This document shows, one piece after another, positions 35,860-44,175 of a stretch of DNA of 64,000 nt (positions are counted from its first letter, which is position 1; each line of letters begins with the position of its first letter). Under the pieces are notes generated by a model. It made no database searches and had not been told where the DNA came from. It worked only from the letters and a program-made list of their open reading frames with translations. The translations under genes were made by a program, and so were the position numbers. This DNA is from Aquabacterium sp. J223. GTDB taxonomy: Bacteria; Pseudomonadota; Gammaproteobacteria; Burkholderiales; Burkholderiaceae_C. The stretch is taken from assembly GCF_024666615.1 (NCBI RefSeq), contig NZ_CP088297.1, positions 2,108,001-2,172,000 on the forward strand, in the 5' to 3' direction.

Positions 35860-37095
35860 ATGCACATCCTCATCGCCGGTGGCGGCATCGGTGGCCTCAC
35901 CCTCGCGCTGGCGCTGCACCAGCGCGGCATCGCCTGCACCGTGGCCGAGGCCGTCACCACGCTGCGCCCGCTGGGCGTGGGCATCAACCTGCTGCCGCAC
36001 TCGGTCAAGGAGCTGACCGAGCTCGGCCTGCAGGAGCGGCTGGCCGAGACGGCCATCGAGACCGCCTCCCTCAGCTACTACAACCGGCACGGCCAGCGCA
36101 TCTGGTCGGAGCCCCGTGGCCGGGCCGCCGGCTACGACTGGCCGCAGTTCTCCATCCACCGCGGCGAGCTGCAGCTGCTGCTGCTCGACGCCGTGCGCGA
36201 GCGGCTGGGTGCCGGCGCGGTGCTCACCGGCCACACCGTGCAGGGTTATGCGCAGGAGGGCGGCCGGGTGCAGGTGCGGCTGCAGCGCGCCGACGGCACG
36301 AACACGCTGATGGAGGCCGATGCGCTGGTGGCCGCCGACGGCATCCACTCCGCCGTGCGCCGGCAGATGCACCCGGCCGAACCCGGGCTTCGCTATGGCC
36401 AGCGCATCCTCTGGCGCGCCATCACCGAGGGCGAGCCCTTCGGCGACGGCCGCTCGATGTTCATGGCCGGCTGCCAGGACGTGAAGTTCGTCGCCTACCC
36501 GATCAGCGAGGCCCTGCGCCGCGAGGGCCGCTCGCGCACCAACTGGATCGCCGAGCTGACGGTGCCCGGCGACGCCCCGCCGGCCACCGACTGGAACCGC
36601 CGGGTCGAGGCCGCCGTCTTCGACGGGCCGTTCCAGTCCTGGCGCTGGGACTGGATCGACATCCCGGCGCTGATCGCCGGCGGCGGCCCGATCTACGAGT
36701 TCCCGCTGGCCGACCGCGACCCGCTGCCGCACTGGGCCGAAGGCCGCGTGGTGCTGCTCGGCGACGCGGCGCACCCGATGTACCCCATCGGCTCCAACGG
36801 CGCCTCGCAGGCCATCCTCGACGTCAGGGCCCTGGCCGACCGGCTGGTCGCGGGCCGGCCGCTGCCGGCGGCGCTGGAGGACTACCAGGCCGAACGCCTG
36901 CCCAAGACCGCCGCCATCGTGCTGGCCAACCGCCAGAACGGCCCGGAGCAGGTCATGCAGCTGGCCGAGGAACGCGCCCCCGGCGGCTTCGCCGACGTGG
37001 CCGAGGTCTTCGCGCCCGGCGAGCTGGAGGGCATCGCCGCCCGCTACAAGCAGGTGGCCGGCTTCGACCGCTCGCAGCTGAAGCGCGGCGCCTGA
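35860..37095 (+). CDS. FAD-dependent monooxygenase (PhzS/salicylate-hydroxylase-like)
   Basis: A 411-residue group A flavoprotein monooxygenase. The N-terminal dinucleotide-binding MHILIAGGGIGGLTLALALH is present, along with the DG motif ALVAADGIHSAVRRQMHP (about 160) and the FAD-ribityl motif VVLLGDAAHPMYPIGSNGAS (about 300). The IGSNGASQAILDVRALAD stretch is typical of the 'flavin-dependent oxidoreductase' PhzS-like group. It hydroxylates an aromatic ring with NAD(P)H and O2; the substrate cannot be named. ATG 35860 is at the family start. It is followed 17 bases later by a PF10118 hydrolase gene. Confidence 0.9.
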   Translation: MHILIAGGGIGGLTLALALHQRGIACTVAEAVTTLRPLGVGINLLPHSVKELTELGLQERLAETAIETASLSYYNRHGQRIWSEPRGRAAGYDWPQFSIHRGELQLLLLDAVRERLGAGAVLTGHTVQGYAQEGGRVQVRLQRADGTNTLMEADALVAADGIHSAVRRQMHPAEPGLRYGQRILWRAITEGEPFGDGRSMFMAGCQDVKFVAYPISEALRREGRSRTNWIAELTVPGDAPPATDWNRRVEAAVFDGPFQSWRWDWIDIPALIAGGGPIYEFPLADRDPLPHWAEGRVVLLGDAAHPMYPIGSNGASQAILDVRALADRLVAGRPLPAALEDYQAERLPKTAAIVLANRQNGPEQVMQLAEERAPGGFADVAEVFAPGELEGIAARYKQVAGFDRSQLKRGA

Positions 37096-37112
37096 CCGGC
37101 GCCGCCCCCGCG

Positions 37113-37952
37113 ATGACCGACCTGACCGTGCGTCGCCTGCTGGTCGACCTGGCGCCGCCGTTCGCGCGCCGGTGGAACGGCGGCGACGCCTTCAGCAGCG
37201 CCTTCTTCAACGCGCTGTCGATGAGCTTCCCGGTGGGCGAGCAGTTCTTCATCGATGCCGTGCGGCGCGGCCTCAACGGCCTGCCGTTGCACGAACGGGC
37301 GCTGCGCGAGGCCGAGGTGCAGGGCTTCGTCGGCCAGGAAGCCAGCCACCGCCGGCTGCACGCGCTGTTCAACGCGCAGCTCGAACGGCAGGGCTTCACC
37401 AACTGGGTGGAAGGGCAGGCGCGCCGGCGGGTGGCGACGTTCGAGGGCCGGGAGCCGCGCCACTGGCTGGCCGCCACCGCCGCCTACGAGCACTTCACCG
37501 CCCTCCTGGCCGAGCACCTGCTGACGCACCCCGAGCAGCTGGCCGGCGCCGAGCCGCGGCTGCAGCTGCTGTGGCTGTGGCACGCGGCGGAGGAGTCGGA
37601 GCACAAGTCCACCGCCTTCGACCTGTACCGCGCCAACGCCGGCAGCGAGCACTGGCGGCGGCGCTGGTTCTTCATCGTGACCGCCTACTTCGTCATGGAC
37701 CTGCTGCAGCAGACGCTGCGCAACCTGTGGCACGACCGGTCGCTGTTCAAGCCGGCCACCTGGCGCGGCGCCTGGCGCTTCCTCTTCGGCCGCACGGGCC
37801 TGCTGCCCGGCATCGCCGCCGGCTGGAAGGACTACCTGCGGCCCGACTTCCATCCGACGCAGCACGACAGCCGCCGGGCCGACGACTGGCTGGCCGCCCA
37901 CGGCGCGTCGCTGATGGTCATCGGCCGGGCCGTCGGCGCCACCGCGGCTTGA
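37113..37952 (+). CDS. Putative metal-dependent hydrolase (PF10118 family)
   Basis: A 279-residue protein with the pattern of the PF10118 family: SSAFFNALSMSFPVGEQFFI, EVQGFVGQEASHRRLHALFN, AAYEHFTALLAEHLL and LWLWHAAEESEHKSTAFDLY. The spaced E/H pairs (QEASH, YEH, EESEH) look like a ferritin-type di-metal centre in a helical bundle. Family members are uncharacterised and often sit beside monooxygenases or desaturase-like genes, as here. ATG 37113. Its stop overlaps the TTG start of the next gene by three bases (TTGA), implying coupling. Confidence 0.88.
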   Translation: MTDLTVRRLLVDLAPPFARRWNGGDAFSSAFFNALSMSFPVGEQFFIDAVRRGLNGLPLHERALREAEVQGFVGQEASHRRLHALFNAQLERQGFTNWVEGQARRRVATFEGREPRHWLAATAAYEHFTALLAEHLLTHPEQLAGAEPRLQLLWLWHAAEESEHKSTAFDLYRANAGSEHWRRRWFFIVTAYFVMDLLQQTLRNLWHDRSLFKPATWRGAWRFLFGRTGLLPGIAAGWKDYLRPDFHPTQHDSRRADDWLAAHGASLMVIGRAVGATAA

Positions 37953-38686
37953 CGACGAGCCCGCGCCAGCGCGCCGGCGCGGCGCGTTTCGACCGCCTCG
38001 ACGCGCTGCGCGGCGCGGCCATCGTCTGGATGGCGGCCTTCCACCTCGGCTTCGACCTGGCCCACTTCGGCCTCTGGCGGCAGGACTTCTACCGCGACCC
38101 GCTGTGGACGGTGCAGCGCACGGCCATCGTCTCGCTGTTCCTCTTCGTCGCCGGCCTGAGCCTGGCGGTGGCCCGCCACCAGGGCCAGCCCTGGCACCGC
38201 TTCTGGCGCCGCTGGGCGCAGGTGGCGGGTGCGGCGCTGCTGGTGTCGGCCGGCTCGGCGCTCATGTTCCCCAGGAGCTGGATCAGCTTCGGCGTGCTGC
38301 ACGGCATCGCGGTCATGCTGGTGCTGCTGCGCCTGGCGGCGCCGCTCGGCCGCTGGCTGTGGCCGCTGGGCCTGCTGGCGCTGCTGCTGCCCTGGGTCGT
38401 GCAGCACCCGGCCTTCGACGGCCGCTGGCTGAACTGGACCGGCCTGGTCACCCGCAAGCCGGTGACCGAGGACTACGTGCCGCTGCTGCCCTGGATCGGC
38501 GTCATGGCCTGGGGGCTGGCGGCCGGCCAGTGGCTGCTCGCCCGGCGACGGCACTGGCTGGACGCCGCCCTGGCGCCGGCCGTGCGACCGCTGGCCGTGC
38601 TCGGCCGCTGGAGCCTGTCGTTCTACCTGCTGCACCAGCCGGTGCTGATAGGCTTGGTCATGGCCTACCTGTCTCTGACGTCATGA
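37949..38686 (+). CDS. DUF1624 / heparan-alpha-glucosaminide N-acetyltransferase-like membrane protein
   Basis: A 245-residue, seven-helix membrane protein. [20 protein letters not shown] is the DUF1624 opening, then [48 protein letters not shown] and [20 protein letters not shown]. The end [20 protein letters not shown] is typical. Relatives transfer acetyl groups to glycans across the membrane; in bacteria the substrate is not known. The start is TTG 37949, overlapping the preceding stop; no ATG occurs before the first conserved block, and an upstream start would be inside the hydrolase frame. Confidence 0.87.
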   Translation: MTTSPRQRAGAARFDRLDALRGAAIVWMAAFHLGFDLAHFGLWRQDFYRDPLWTVQRTAIVSLFLFVAGLSLAVARHQGQPWHRFWRRWAQVAGAALLVSAGSALMFPRSWISFGVLHGIAVMLVLLRLAAPLGRWLWPLGLLALLLPWVVQHPAFDGRWLNWTGLVTRKPVTEDYVPLLPWIGVMAWGLAAGQWLLARRRHWLDAALAPAVRPLAVLGRWSLSFYLLHQPVLIGLVMAYLSLTS

Positions 38687-38707
38687 TGTCCACAACGGGC
38701 GACTTCC

Positions 38708-38864
38708 GCGGGCCGAGCGCCGGGCCCGCCATCGGCCAGAGGCCGATGGCCTCGGCAGGCATGGACAGTCCGCAGGGACTGTCCACGTCCGGCCTCGGTT
38801 CACCAAGCCGGCCCGCGATCCCCTCGGGGGATCGACCGGCGTACTCGACGGGCGAGGGGCGGAC
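38708..38864 (+). repeat. Dispersed hairpin-rich repeat, copy 1 (upstream of rlmB)
   Basis: About 157 bp, roughly 88-90 % identical by eye to 53645-53800 in the same orientation. It contains three hairpins: GCCATCGGCC with GGCCGATGGC (38728-38750, loop AGA); GGACAGTCC with GGACTGTCC (38763-38784); and GATCCCC with GGGGATC (38817-38833). It fills nearly the whole 178 bp gap between the DUF1624 gene and rlmB. Its last bases GCGAGGGGCGGAC abut the rlmB ATG and supply its Shine-Dalgarno. No open reading frame in it is convincing. It looks like a REP/BIME-like or MITE-like element. Confidence 0.85.
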
Positions 38865-39596
38865 ATGACGCGGGTTCTCTTCGGCTTCCATGCCGTCACC
38901 GTGCGGTTGAAGACCGCCGCGTCCTCCGTCACCGAGCTGCACGTCGACGCCGGCCGGCGCGACCAGCGCATGCGCGACCTGCTGGCCCGCGCGAAGGAGG
39001 CCGGCGTGCGCGTCATCGAGGCCGACGACGGCCGCTTGACCGGCCTGGCCGGCACGCCGCGGCACCAGGGCGTGGTGGCGCGGGTGCAGGCGCTGAAGGC
39101 GCAGCATTCGCTGGACGACCTGCTCGACCAGGTCGAGGGCCCGCCGCTGCTGCTGGCGCTGGACGGCGTGACCGACCCGCACAACCTGGGCGCCTGCCTG
39201 CGGGTGGCCGACGGCGCCGGCGTGCACGCCGTCCTCGCGCCCAAGGACCATGCGGTGGGCGTGAACGCCACGGTGGCCAAGGTGGCCAGCGGCGCCGCCG
39301 AGACCGTGCCCTACCTGATGGTGACCAACCTCGCCCGCTCGCTCACCGAGCTGAAGGAGCGCGACATCGTCATCGTCGGCACGGCGGAGGACGCGCCGAT
39401 CACCCTGTACGAGGCCGACCTCGCCGGTCCCGTCGCGCTGGTGCTCGGCGCCGAGGGCCCGGGCATGCGCCAGCTCACCCGCAAGACCTGCGACGTGCTG
39501 GTGCGGCTGCCGATGAAGGGCGCGGTGGAAAGCCTCAACGTCTCGGTGGCCAGCGGCATCTGCCTGTACGAGGCGCTGCGGCAGCGCGGCGGCTGA
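38865..39596 (+). CDS. rlmB: 23S rRNA (guanosine-2'-O-) methyltransferase RlmB
   Basis: A 243-residue SPOUT methyltransferase that methylates G2251 of 23S rRNA. The N-terminal substrate-binding part (1-75) starts [18 protein letters not shown]. The SPOUT domain carries motif 1 [20 protein letters not shown], motif 2 [19 protein letters not shown] and motif 3 [19 protein letters not shown]. The length is as in E. coli. ATG 38865 directly follows repeat copy 1, whose GAGGGG is the only ribosome-binding candidate. The sirtuin gene follows seven bases later. Confidence 0.97.
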   Translation: MTRVLFGFHAVTVRLKTAASSVTELHVDAGRRDQRMRDLLARAKEAGVRVIEADDGRLTGLAGTPRHQGVVARVQALKAQHSLDDLLDQVEGPPLLLALDGVTDPHNLGACLRVADGAGVHAVLAPKDHAVGVNATVAKVASGAAETVPYLMVTNLARSLTELKERDIVIVGTAEDAPITLYEADLAGPVALVLGAEGPGMRQLTRKTCDVLVRLPMKGAVESLNVSVASGICLYEALRQRGG

Positions 39597-39603
39597 GCGG
39601 GCC

Positions 39604-40438
39604 ATGGACGCGTCGCTGCGGCAGGCGATCGACGCACTGAGGCCGCGGCTGGACGCGGCACACCAGGTGGTCGCCTTCACCGGCGCCGGCATGTCGGCCG
39701 AAAGCGGCATCCCGACCTTCCGCGACGCCTTGGATCGAGCCCCCAAGGTGCCTGCGGCCCCGGCCCCCCAAGGGGGCGCGTCCCTCTTGGGGCGGCCCGG
39801 CGAGGGACCTGGCCTGTGGTCCCGCTTCGACCCGATGCAGCTGGCCAGCGAGGACGGCTTCCGCGCCGACCCGCAACTTGTGTGGGACTGGTACGCCCAG
39901 CGCCGCGACGGCGTGCGCCGGGCGCAGCCGAACGCCGGTCACCTTGCCCTGGCCGACTTTGCCCGCCGCCACCCCGGCCGGCTCACCGTGATCACGCAGA
40001 ACGTCGACGACCTGCACCAGCGCGCGGGCCATGCCGACGCGCTGCGCCTGCACGGCGACATCCTGGCCGACCGCTGGCTGGACCCGCCGCGCGCCTGCTG
40101 CCGCGGCGCCGCGCCGGTCGACGGCCGCCCGCCCCGCTGCGGCGGCTGCGGCAACCCGCGCCGGCCCGGCGTGGTGTGGTTCGGCGAGGCGCTCTCCGCC
40201 GACGTGCTGCGGCGCGCCGGAAGCCGTGGCCGCCGCCTGCGCGTTGATGCTGGTGGTCGGCACCTCGGGCGCGGTGTGGCCGGCGGCCGGGCTGGCGGTG
40301 CAGGCGCGGCGGGCCGGGGCCTTCGTCGTGGTGGTCAACCCGCAGCCCAGCGAGCTGGACGACGTCGCCCACGCGGTGCTGCGCGGCACCGCCGCGGGCG
40401 CGCTGCCGGCGTTGCTGGCCGCAACATCGCCGGGTTGA
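39604..40438 (+). pseudogene. NAD-dependent deacylase (sirtuin), interrupted by a repeat and a frameshift
   Basis: A Sir2 protein of about 277 residues over two frames. Frame one (39604 to about 40210) has QVVAFTGAGMSAESGIPTFR, VITQNVDDLHQRAGH, LHGDI and a Zn site (PRACC, RCGGCGNPRRPGVVWFGEAL). Frame two continues EAVAAACALMLVVGTSGAVW and VVVVNPQPSELDD to 40438. Removing one G near 40210 joins them as DVLRRAEAVAAA. Separately, about 27 residues (LDRAPKVPAAPAPQGGASLL...) between TFRDA and GLWSRFDP come from an embedded palindromic element at 39751-39805, within the flexible cofactor-binding loop region. Loss of function is likely unless the indel is a sequencing error and the insert is tolerated. 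Confidence 0.82.
39751..39805 (+). repeat. Palindromic element embedded in frame in the sirtuin gene
   Basis: CCCCAAGGGGG (39766-39776) pairs with CCCTCTTGGGG (39782-39792) around a five-base loop, giving an 11 bp stem with one G-T pair; a CCCCCAAGG half-site precedes it at 39740. Sirtuins of this type normally run directly from TFRDA to GLWSRFDP, so the element is an insertion whose length keeps the frame. The style resembles the CCCC-rich palindromic repeats frequent between genes in Burkholderiales. Confidence 0.65.
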
Positions 40439-40547
40439 CCCCGCCTCGGACCCGCACCTGCTGAACGGCCCCCGCCCCGAGAACCGCCTTGCCACCGGAC
40501 GACCCCCTCAACGACGCGTCCGACCCGACCCCCGCGGTCCGGCACCG

Positions 40548-41831
40548 GTGTCCGCGCTGTGGCGCGACTGGTCCGATTGGCGCGCCTGGGCCGCCCGCGC
40601 GGTGGTGCTGGCCGGCGCCGCCGCGGCCGGGCTGGCCGTCGTCGGCTTCGTGCTGCTCAGCGAGGCCGCCGCCGCCCAGTTCGACCGCTGGCGTGCCGCC
40701 TGGCCCTGGCTGCCGCTGCTGCTGACGCCGCTGCTCACCGCCGCGGTGGTCGCCGTCACCAGCCGCTGGTGGCCGGCGGTCGGCGGCTCGGGCATCCCGC
40801 AGGTGATGGTGGCACTCGCGCCGGAAGCGGCGGCCACCGCCCGCCGCTGGGCCTCGCTGCCGCTGAGCGCCGCCAAGGCGCTGCTCACCTCGCTGGCCAT
40901 GGCCGGCGGGCTGGCCGTCGGCCGCGAAGGCCCGGCGGTGCAGATCGCCGCCGGGGTGATGCAGCACGCCGCGCGCTGGCTGCCGCGCGGCGCGGCCATC
41001 ACGCCGCACGGGCTGCTCGTGGCCGGCGGCGCGGTGGGCGTGGCGGCGGCCTTCAACGCGCCGCTGGCCGGCGTGCTGTTCGCCATCGAGCAGCTCAGCC
41101 GCCGGCTGGAGGAGGGCAGCGGGCTGCTGGTGGCGGCCATCGTGCTCGGCGGCCTGATGGCGGTGTCGGTCTTCGGCAACGGCCACCACTTCGGCGTCAT
41201 CAGCGTGCCGCCGCTGTCGATGGCGCTGGTCGGACCCGGCCTGGCCGTCACCCTGGCCTGCGGCCTGGCCGGCGGGCTGTTCGCCCGGCTGCTGGTGGCG
41301 TCGCTGTGCGGCGGCCTCGGCCGCTTCGGTCGCTGGCGGCGCCAGGCGCCGGTGCGCTTCGCCGCGGCCTGCGGGCTGGGTGTGGCGCTGGTCGGGCTGG
41401 CCAGCGGCGGCGCCGCCTTCGGCAGCGGCCACGGGTACACCCGCGCGCTGCTGGCCGGGGAGGGGGAGTCCCCCGGGCTGATGCTGCTGCTGCGCGCGGT
41501 TTCCACCTGGCTGTCGGTCTGGTCGGGTGCGCCGGGCGGGGTGTTCTCGCCGGCGCTGGCGCTGGGGGCCGGCCTGGGCCACGACCTGGCCAGCCTGTGG
41601 GCCGAGCCGGCGCTGCGCCCGGCGCTCATCGCCATGGGCATGGCCGCCTTCCTGGCGGCGGTGACGCAGGCGCCGGTGACGGCCTTCATCGTCGTCATGG
41701 AGATGGTCGACGGCCATGCCATGGTGCTCAGCCTGATGGCCGCGGCGCTGGTGGCCGGCGGCATGTCGCGCTCGCTGTCGCCGCCGCTGTACGCCAGCGT
41801 GGCGCAGGCGCTGCTGGCCCGCGGGCGCTAG
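40548..41831 (+). CDS. ClC-family chloride channel/transporter
   Basis: A 427-residue ClC protein with the selectivity motifs GGSGIPQ (about 83), GREGPAVQ (about 125, gating Glu) and GAPGGVFSPALALGAG (about 330), and many hydrophobic helices. In FNAPLAGVLFAIEQL the position of the internal proton-transfer glutamate (second E of IEE in CLC-ec1) is Gln, so proton coupling may be lost. The start is uncertain. GTG 40548 lacks a Shine-Dalgarno; the in-phase-looking MPPDDPLNDASDPTPAVRHR from TTG 40489 would join if one G were missing near 40546. The stop overlaps the convergent AraC stop (CTAG). Confidence 0.92.
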   Translation: MSALWRDWSDWRAWAARAVVLAGAAAAGLAVVGFVLLSEAAAAQFDRWRAAWPWLPLLLTPLLTAAVVAVTSRWWPAVGGSGIPQVMVALAPEAAATARRWASLPLSAAKALLTSLAMAGGLAVGREGPAVQIAAGVMQHAARWLPRGAAITPHGLLVAGGAVGVAAAFNAPLAGVLFAIEQLSRRLEEGSGLLVAAIVLGGLMAVSVFGNGHHFGVISVPPLSMALVGPGLAVTLACGLAGGLFARLLVASLCGGLGRFGRWRRQAPVRFAAACGLGVALVGLASGGAAFGSGHGYTRALLAGEGESPGLMLLLRAVSTWLSVWSGAPGGVFSPALALGAGLGHDLASLWAEPALRPALIAMGMAAFLAAVTQAPVTAFIVVMEMVDGHAMVLSLMAAALVAGGMSRSLSPPLYASVAQALLARGR

Positions 41832-42784
41832 GCGAGCGCCGACCGCCGGTAATCGCTCGGCGCCGCGCCCAGGTGGGCGCGGAAGGCGCGGCTGAAGTGC
41901 GCCATGTTGGAGAAGCCGAACGCGACGGCGATGTCGGTGATCGAGCGGTGGGCCTGGCCCCGGTCGGCCAGCGTCTGCCGGCAGGCGTCCAGCCGGCGGC
42001 GCAGCACATAGCCCGCCACGCCGTCGGGCTCCTCGGCGAAGGCGTTGTAGAGCTGCCGGCGGCTGCAGTTCATCGCCAGCGCGATGGCGTCCACCGTCAG
42101 GTGCGCATCGCCCAGGTGCTCGGTCACGTGCTGCTTGATGCGCTCGCGCAGCGCCTCGCGCTGCGTCACCGCGGTGCCGATGCCGGCCAGGTCCAGCATG
42201 GCCAGGTGGACGAACTGGGTGATGGCGTCGCCCACCGCCAGTGCGGCCTGCGGGTGCATGCCGGGCAGCTCGCGGTAGGCGGTGCGCATGGTGTCCAGCG
42301 CCACCCGGGCGATGCCGCCGCTGCCGCCCAGCCGGCGCGCCATCAGCGGGTCCAGCGCCAGGCCGCGCTCGGCCAGCCGGTCCTTGGGCACCATGACGAT
42401 GAGGTGCTCCACCCGCGCCGGGTTGGCCACCGCGTACGACTCGGTGGTGTCGTACAGGCTCCACTGGTCCGGCGTCACCCAGGCCTCGCGGCCCTTCTGC
42501 TGCACGCCGGCGCAGCCCACCCAGGGCGCGACGATCTTCAGGTAACCGCGCTCGCTGTCGCGCAGGCGCTGGGCCGACCGGGTCACGTGGTGGCGCGTGG
42601 CCTCCAGCCGCGTCAGCCGCACGTCGCCGGCCAGCACGGTGGTGGCACGGCCGTCGACCTCGGTGTCGCCGTAGGCGTCGGAGCGCAGGCCCGGGAACAG
42701 CCGGCCGACGCAGTCCGACCAGAAGCCCACCCGCTCGCGCAGGGGCACCTGCGAGGTGTCGAAGGCGGTGTTGGAGGGCGCCAT
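41828..42784 (-). CDS. AraC-family transcriptional regulator (FeaR-like architecture)
   Basis: A 318-residue regulator. The N-terminal sensing domain (about 10-190: RERVGFWSDCVGRLFPGLRS, WVTPDQWSLYDTTESYAV) resembles the AraC_binding_2 fold. The C-terminal double HTH (about 215-315) contains LTVDAIALAMNCSRRQLYNA and SITDIAVAFGFSNMAHFSRA followed by FRAHLGAAPSDYRR. Regulators of this shape often control aromatic-compound or aldehyde catabolic operons. It is divergent from the ABC-importer/aldehyde dehydrogenase operon (190 bp gap), which is its probable target. ATG 42784. Confidence 0.92.
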   Translation of the reverse strand: MAPSNTAFDTSQVPLRERVGFWSDCVGRLFPGLRSDAYGDTEVDGRATTVLAGDVRLTRLEATRHHVTRSAQRLRDSERGYLKIVAPWVGCAGVQQKGREAWVTPDQWSLYDTTESYAVANPARVEHLIVMVPKDRLAERGLALDPLMARRLGGSGGIARVALDTMRTAYRELPGMHPQAALAVGDAITQFVHLAMLDLAGIGTAVTQREALRERIKQHVTEHLGDAHLTVDAIALAMNCSRRQLYNAFAEEPDGVAGYVLRRRLDACRQTLADRGQAHRSITDIAVAFGFSNMAHFSRAFRAHLGAAPSDYRRSALA

Positions 42785-42973
42785 GGCGGCAGGTTACCGC
42801 GCCGGCCGCGTCGGCTCCAGGCACCGGCCGCGAGGGGACGGGAAAGTCCCGAGCCGCCGTGCACGGCCGGTCAAGTGCCGTGCACCGCCGGGCAAGCGGC
42901 GGCGCCCCCGGCGCCCACACTGCCCGCCAAGCCGCGCAGACCGGCCCGCCCCACCGACCACGAGGAGACCCGC

Positions 42974-44168
42974 ATGACCACTCGCCGCACTGTCCTCCAG
43001 GGTGCCGGCGCCGGCGCCGCCGCGCTGGCCCTGCCCGGCCTTGCCCGCGCCCAGGGCGCGCCGGTGCGCGTCGGCTACGCGATGGCCCGCACCGGCCCGT
43101 GGACCACCGGCGCCCAGGTCAGCCAGGAACCGAACTACCTGCTCTGGGCCGAGCAGCAGAACGCCGCCGGCGGCCTGAACGTCAAGGGCACCAGGCGCCC
43201 GATCGAGCTGATCAGCAGCGACGACCGCAGCGACATCGAGACCTGCGTGCGCACCTACGAGAAGCTGATGGGCAGCGACAAGGTGGACCTCATCCTGCCG
43301 CCCTGGGGCAGCAACGCCAACTTCGCCGTCGCGCCGCTGGCCAACCGCTTCCAGTACCCCTTTCTCGCGCCCACGGCGCTGAGCCGGCGGCTGGTGGAGA
43401 TGAAGCTGCCGTACTTCTTCCTGCTGCTGCAGCAGCCGAAGCCGATGATGGACGCGCTGGTCGACATGCTGAAGGCCAGCGGCGCCAGGACCATGGCCGT
43501 CGTCTACGTCGACGACCTGTTCGGGCTCGAGAACTACGCCGCGCTGAAGGTGGCGCTGCAGGGCAGCGGCATCACGCTGGTGGAGGACAAGAGCTACCCG
43601 CTGGGCGTGAAGGACCTGAGCCCGGTGCTGCGCTCGATGAAGGACAAGAACCCGGATGCCTTCGTCGGCCTGACCTACCCGCCGGACACCATCCTGGCCA
43701 GCCGCCAGGCCAAGGAGATCGGCTTCAACCCGAAGTTCTTCTACGCCTCGGTGGGCACCGCCTTCCAGCTCTACCGCAACGTGATGGGCGCGGGCGCCGA
43801 GGGCGTGCTCGGCATGGGCAGCTGGAACGCCAAGACCAGTCCCGGCGCCAAGGCCTACTTCGACGCCCACGTGAAGAAGTTCGGCGCGCAGAAGGAGCCC
43901 GACCGCTGGGCCAGCGGCGCCACCTGGGCCGGGCTGGAGATCCTGACCGCCGCGGTGGCCAAGGTCGGCCTGGACCGCAAGGCCATCCGCGAGCACGTCG
44001 CCGGCAACGAGCACAGCACCATCCTCGGCAAGGTCCGCTTCGCCGGCAGCGAGAACGTCGGCACCCCCCGGCACCGTGGGGCAGTGGCAGAAGGGCGAGT
44101 TCGAGGTGGTGTGGCCGAAGGCCAATGCCACCGCGCCGCTGGTGCCGGCCAAGCCGGCGTGGGCGTGA
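42974..44168 (+). CDS. Branched-chain/aromatic-type ABC transporter substrate-binding protein (C-terminal frameshift)
   Basis: A Leu/Ile/Val-binding-type periplasmic protein of about 397 residues. The N-terminal MTTRRTVLQGAGAGAAALAL with LPGLARAQG is a Tat-like (TRR) or Sec signal. The mature part starts APVRVGYAMARTGPWTTGAQ and has the two-lobe pattern. Near the end the frame as given reads nonsense after SENVGTP and stops at 44179. Removing one C from the C6 run 44064-44069 gives GTVGQWQKGEFEVVWPKANA and a stop at 44166-44168, the expected ending. GAGGAGACC precedes ATG 42974. It is the first gene of an importer operon. Confidence 0.9.
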
Positions 44169-44175
44169 CGGCGAC

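Noticed and set aside
38687-38868. Possible small proteins read from the dispersed repeat (for example [20 protein letters not shown])
   Set aside because: The translations differ between the two copies by frameshift and contain no consistent start. The conservation is at DNA/hairpin level, not protein level.
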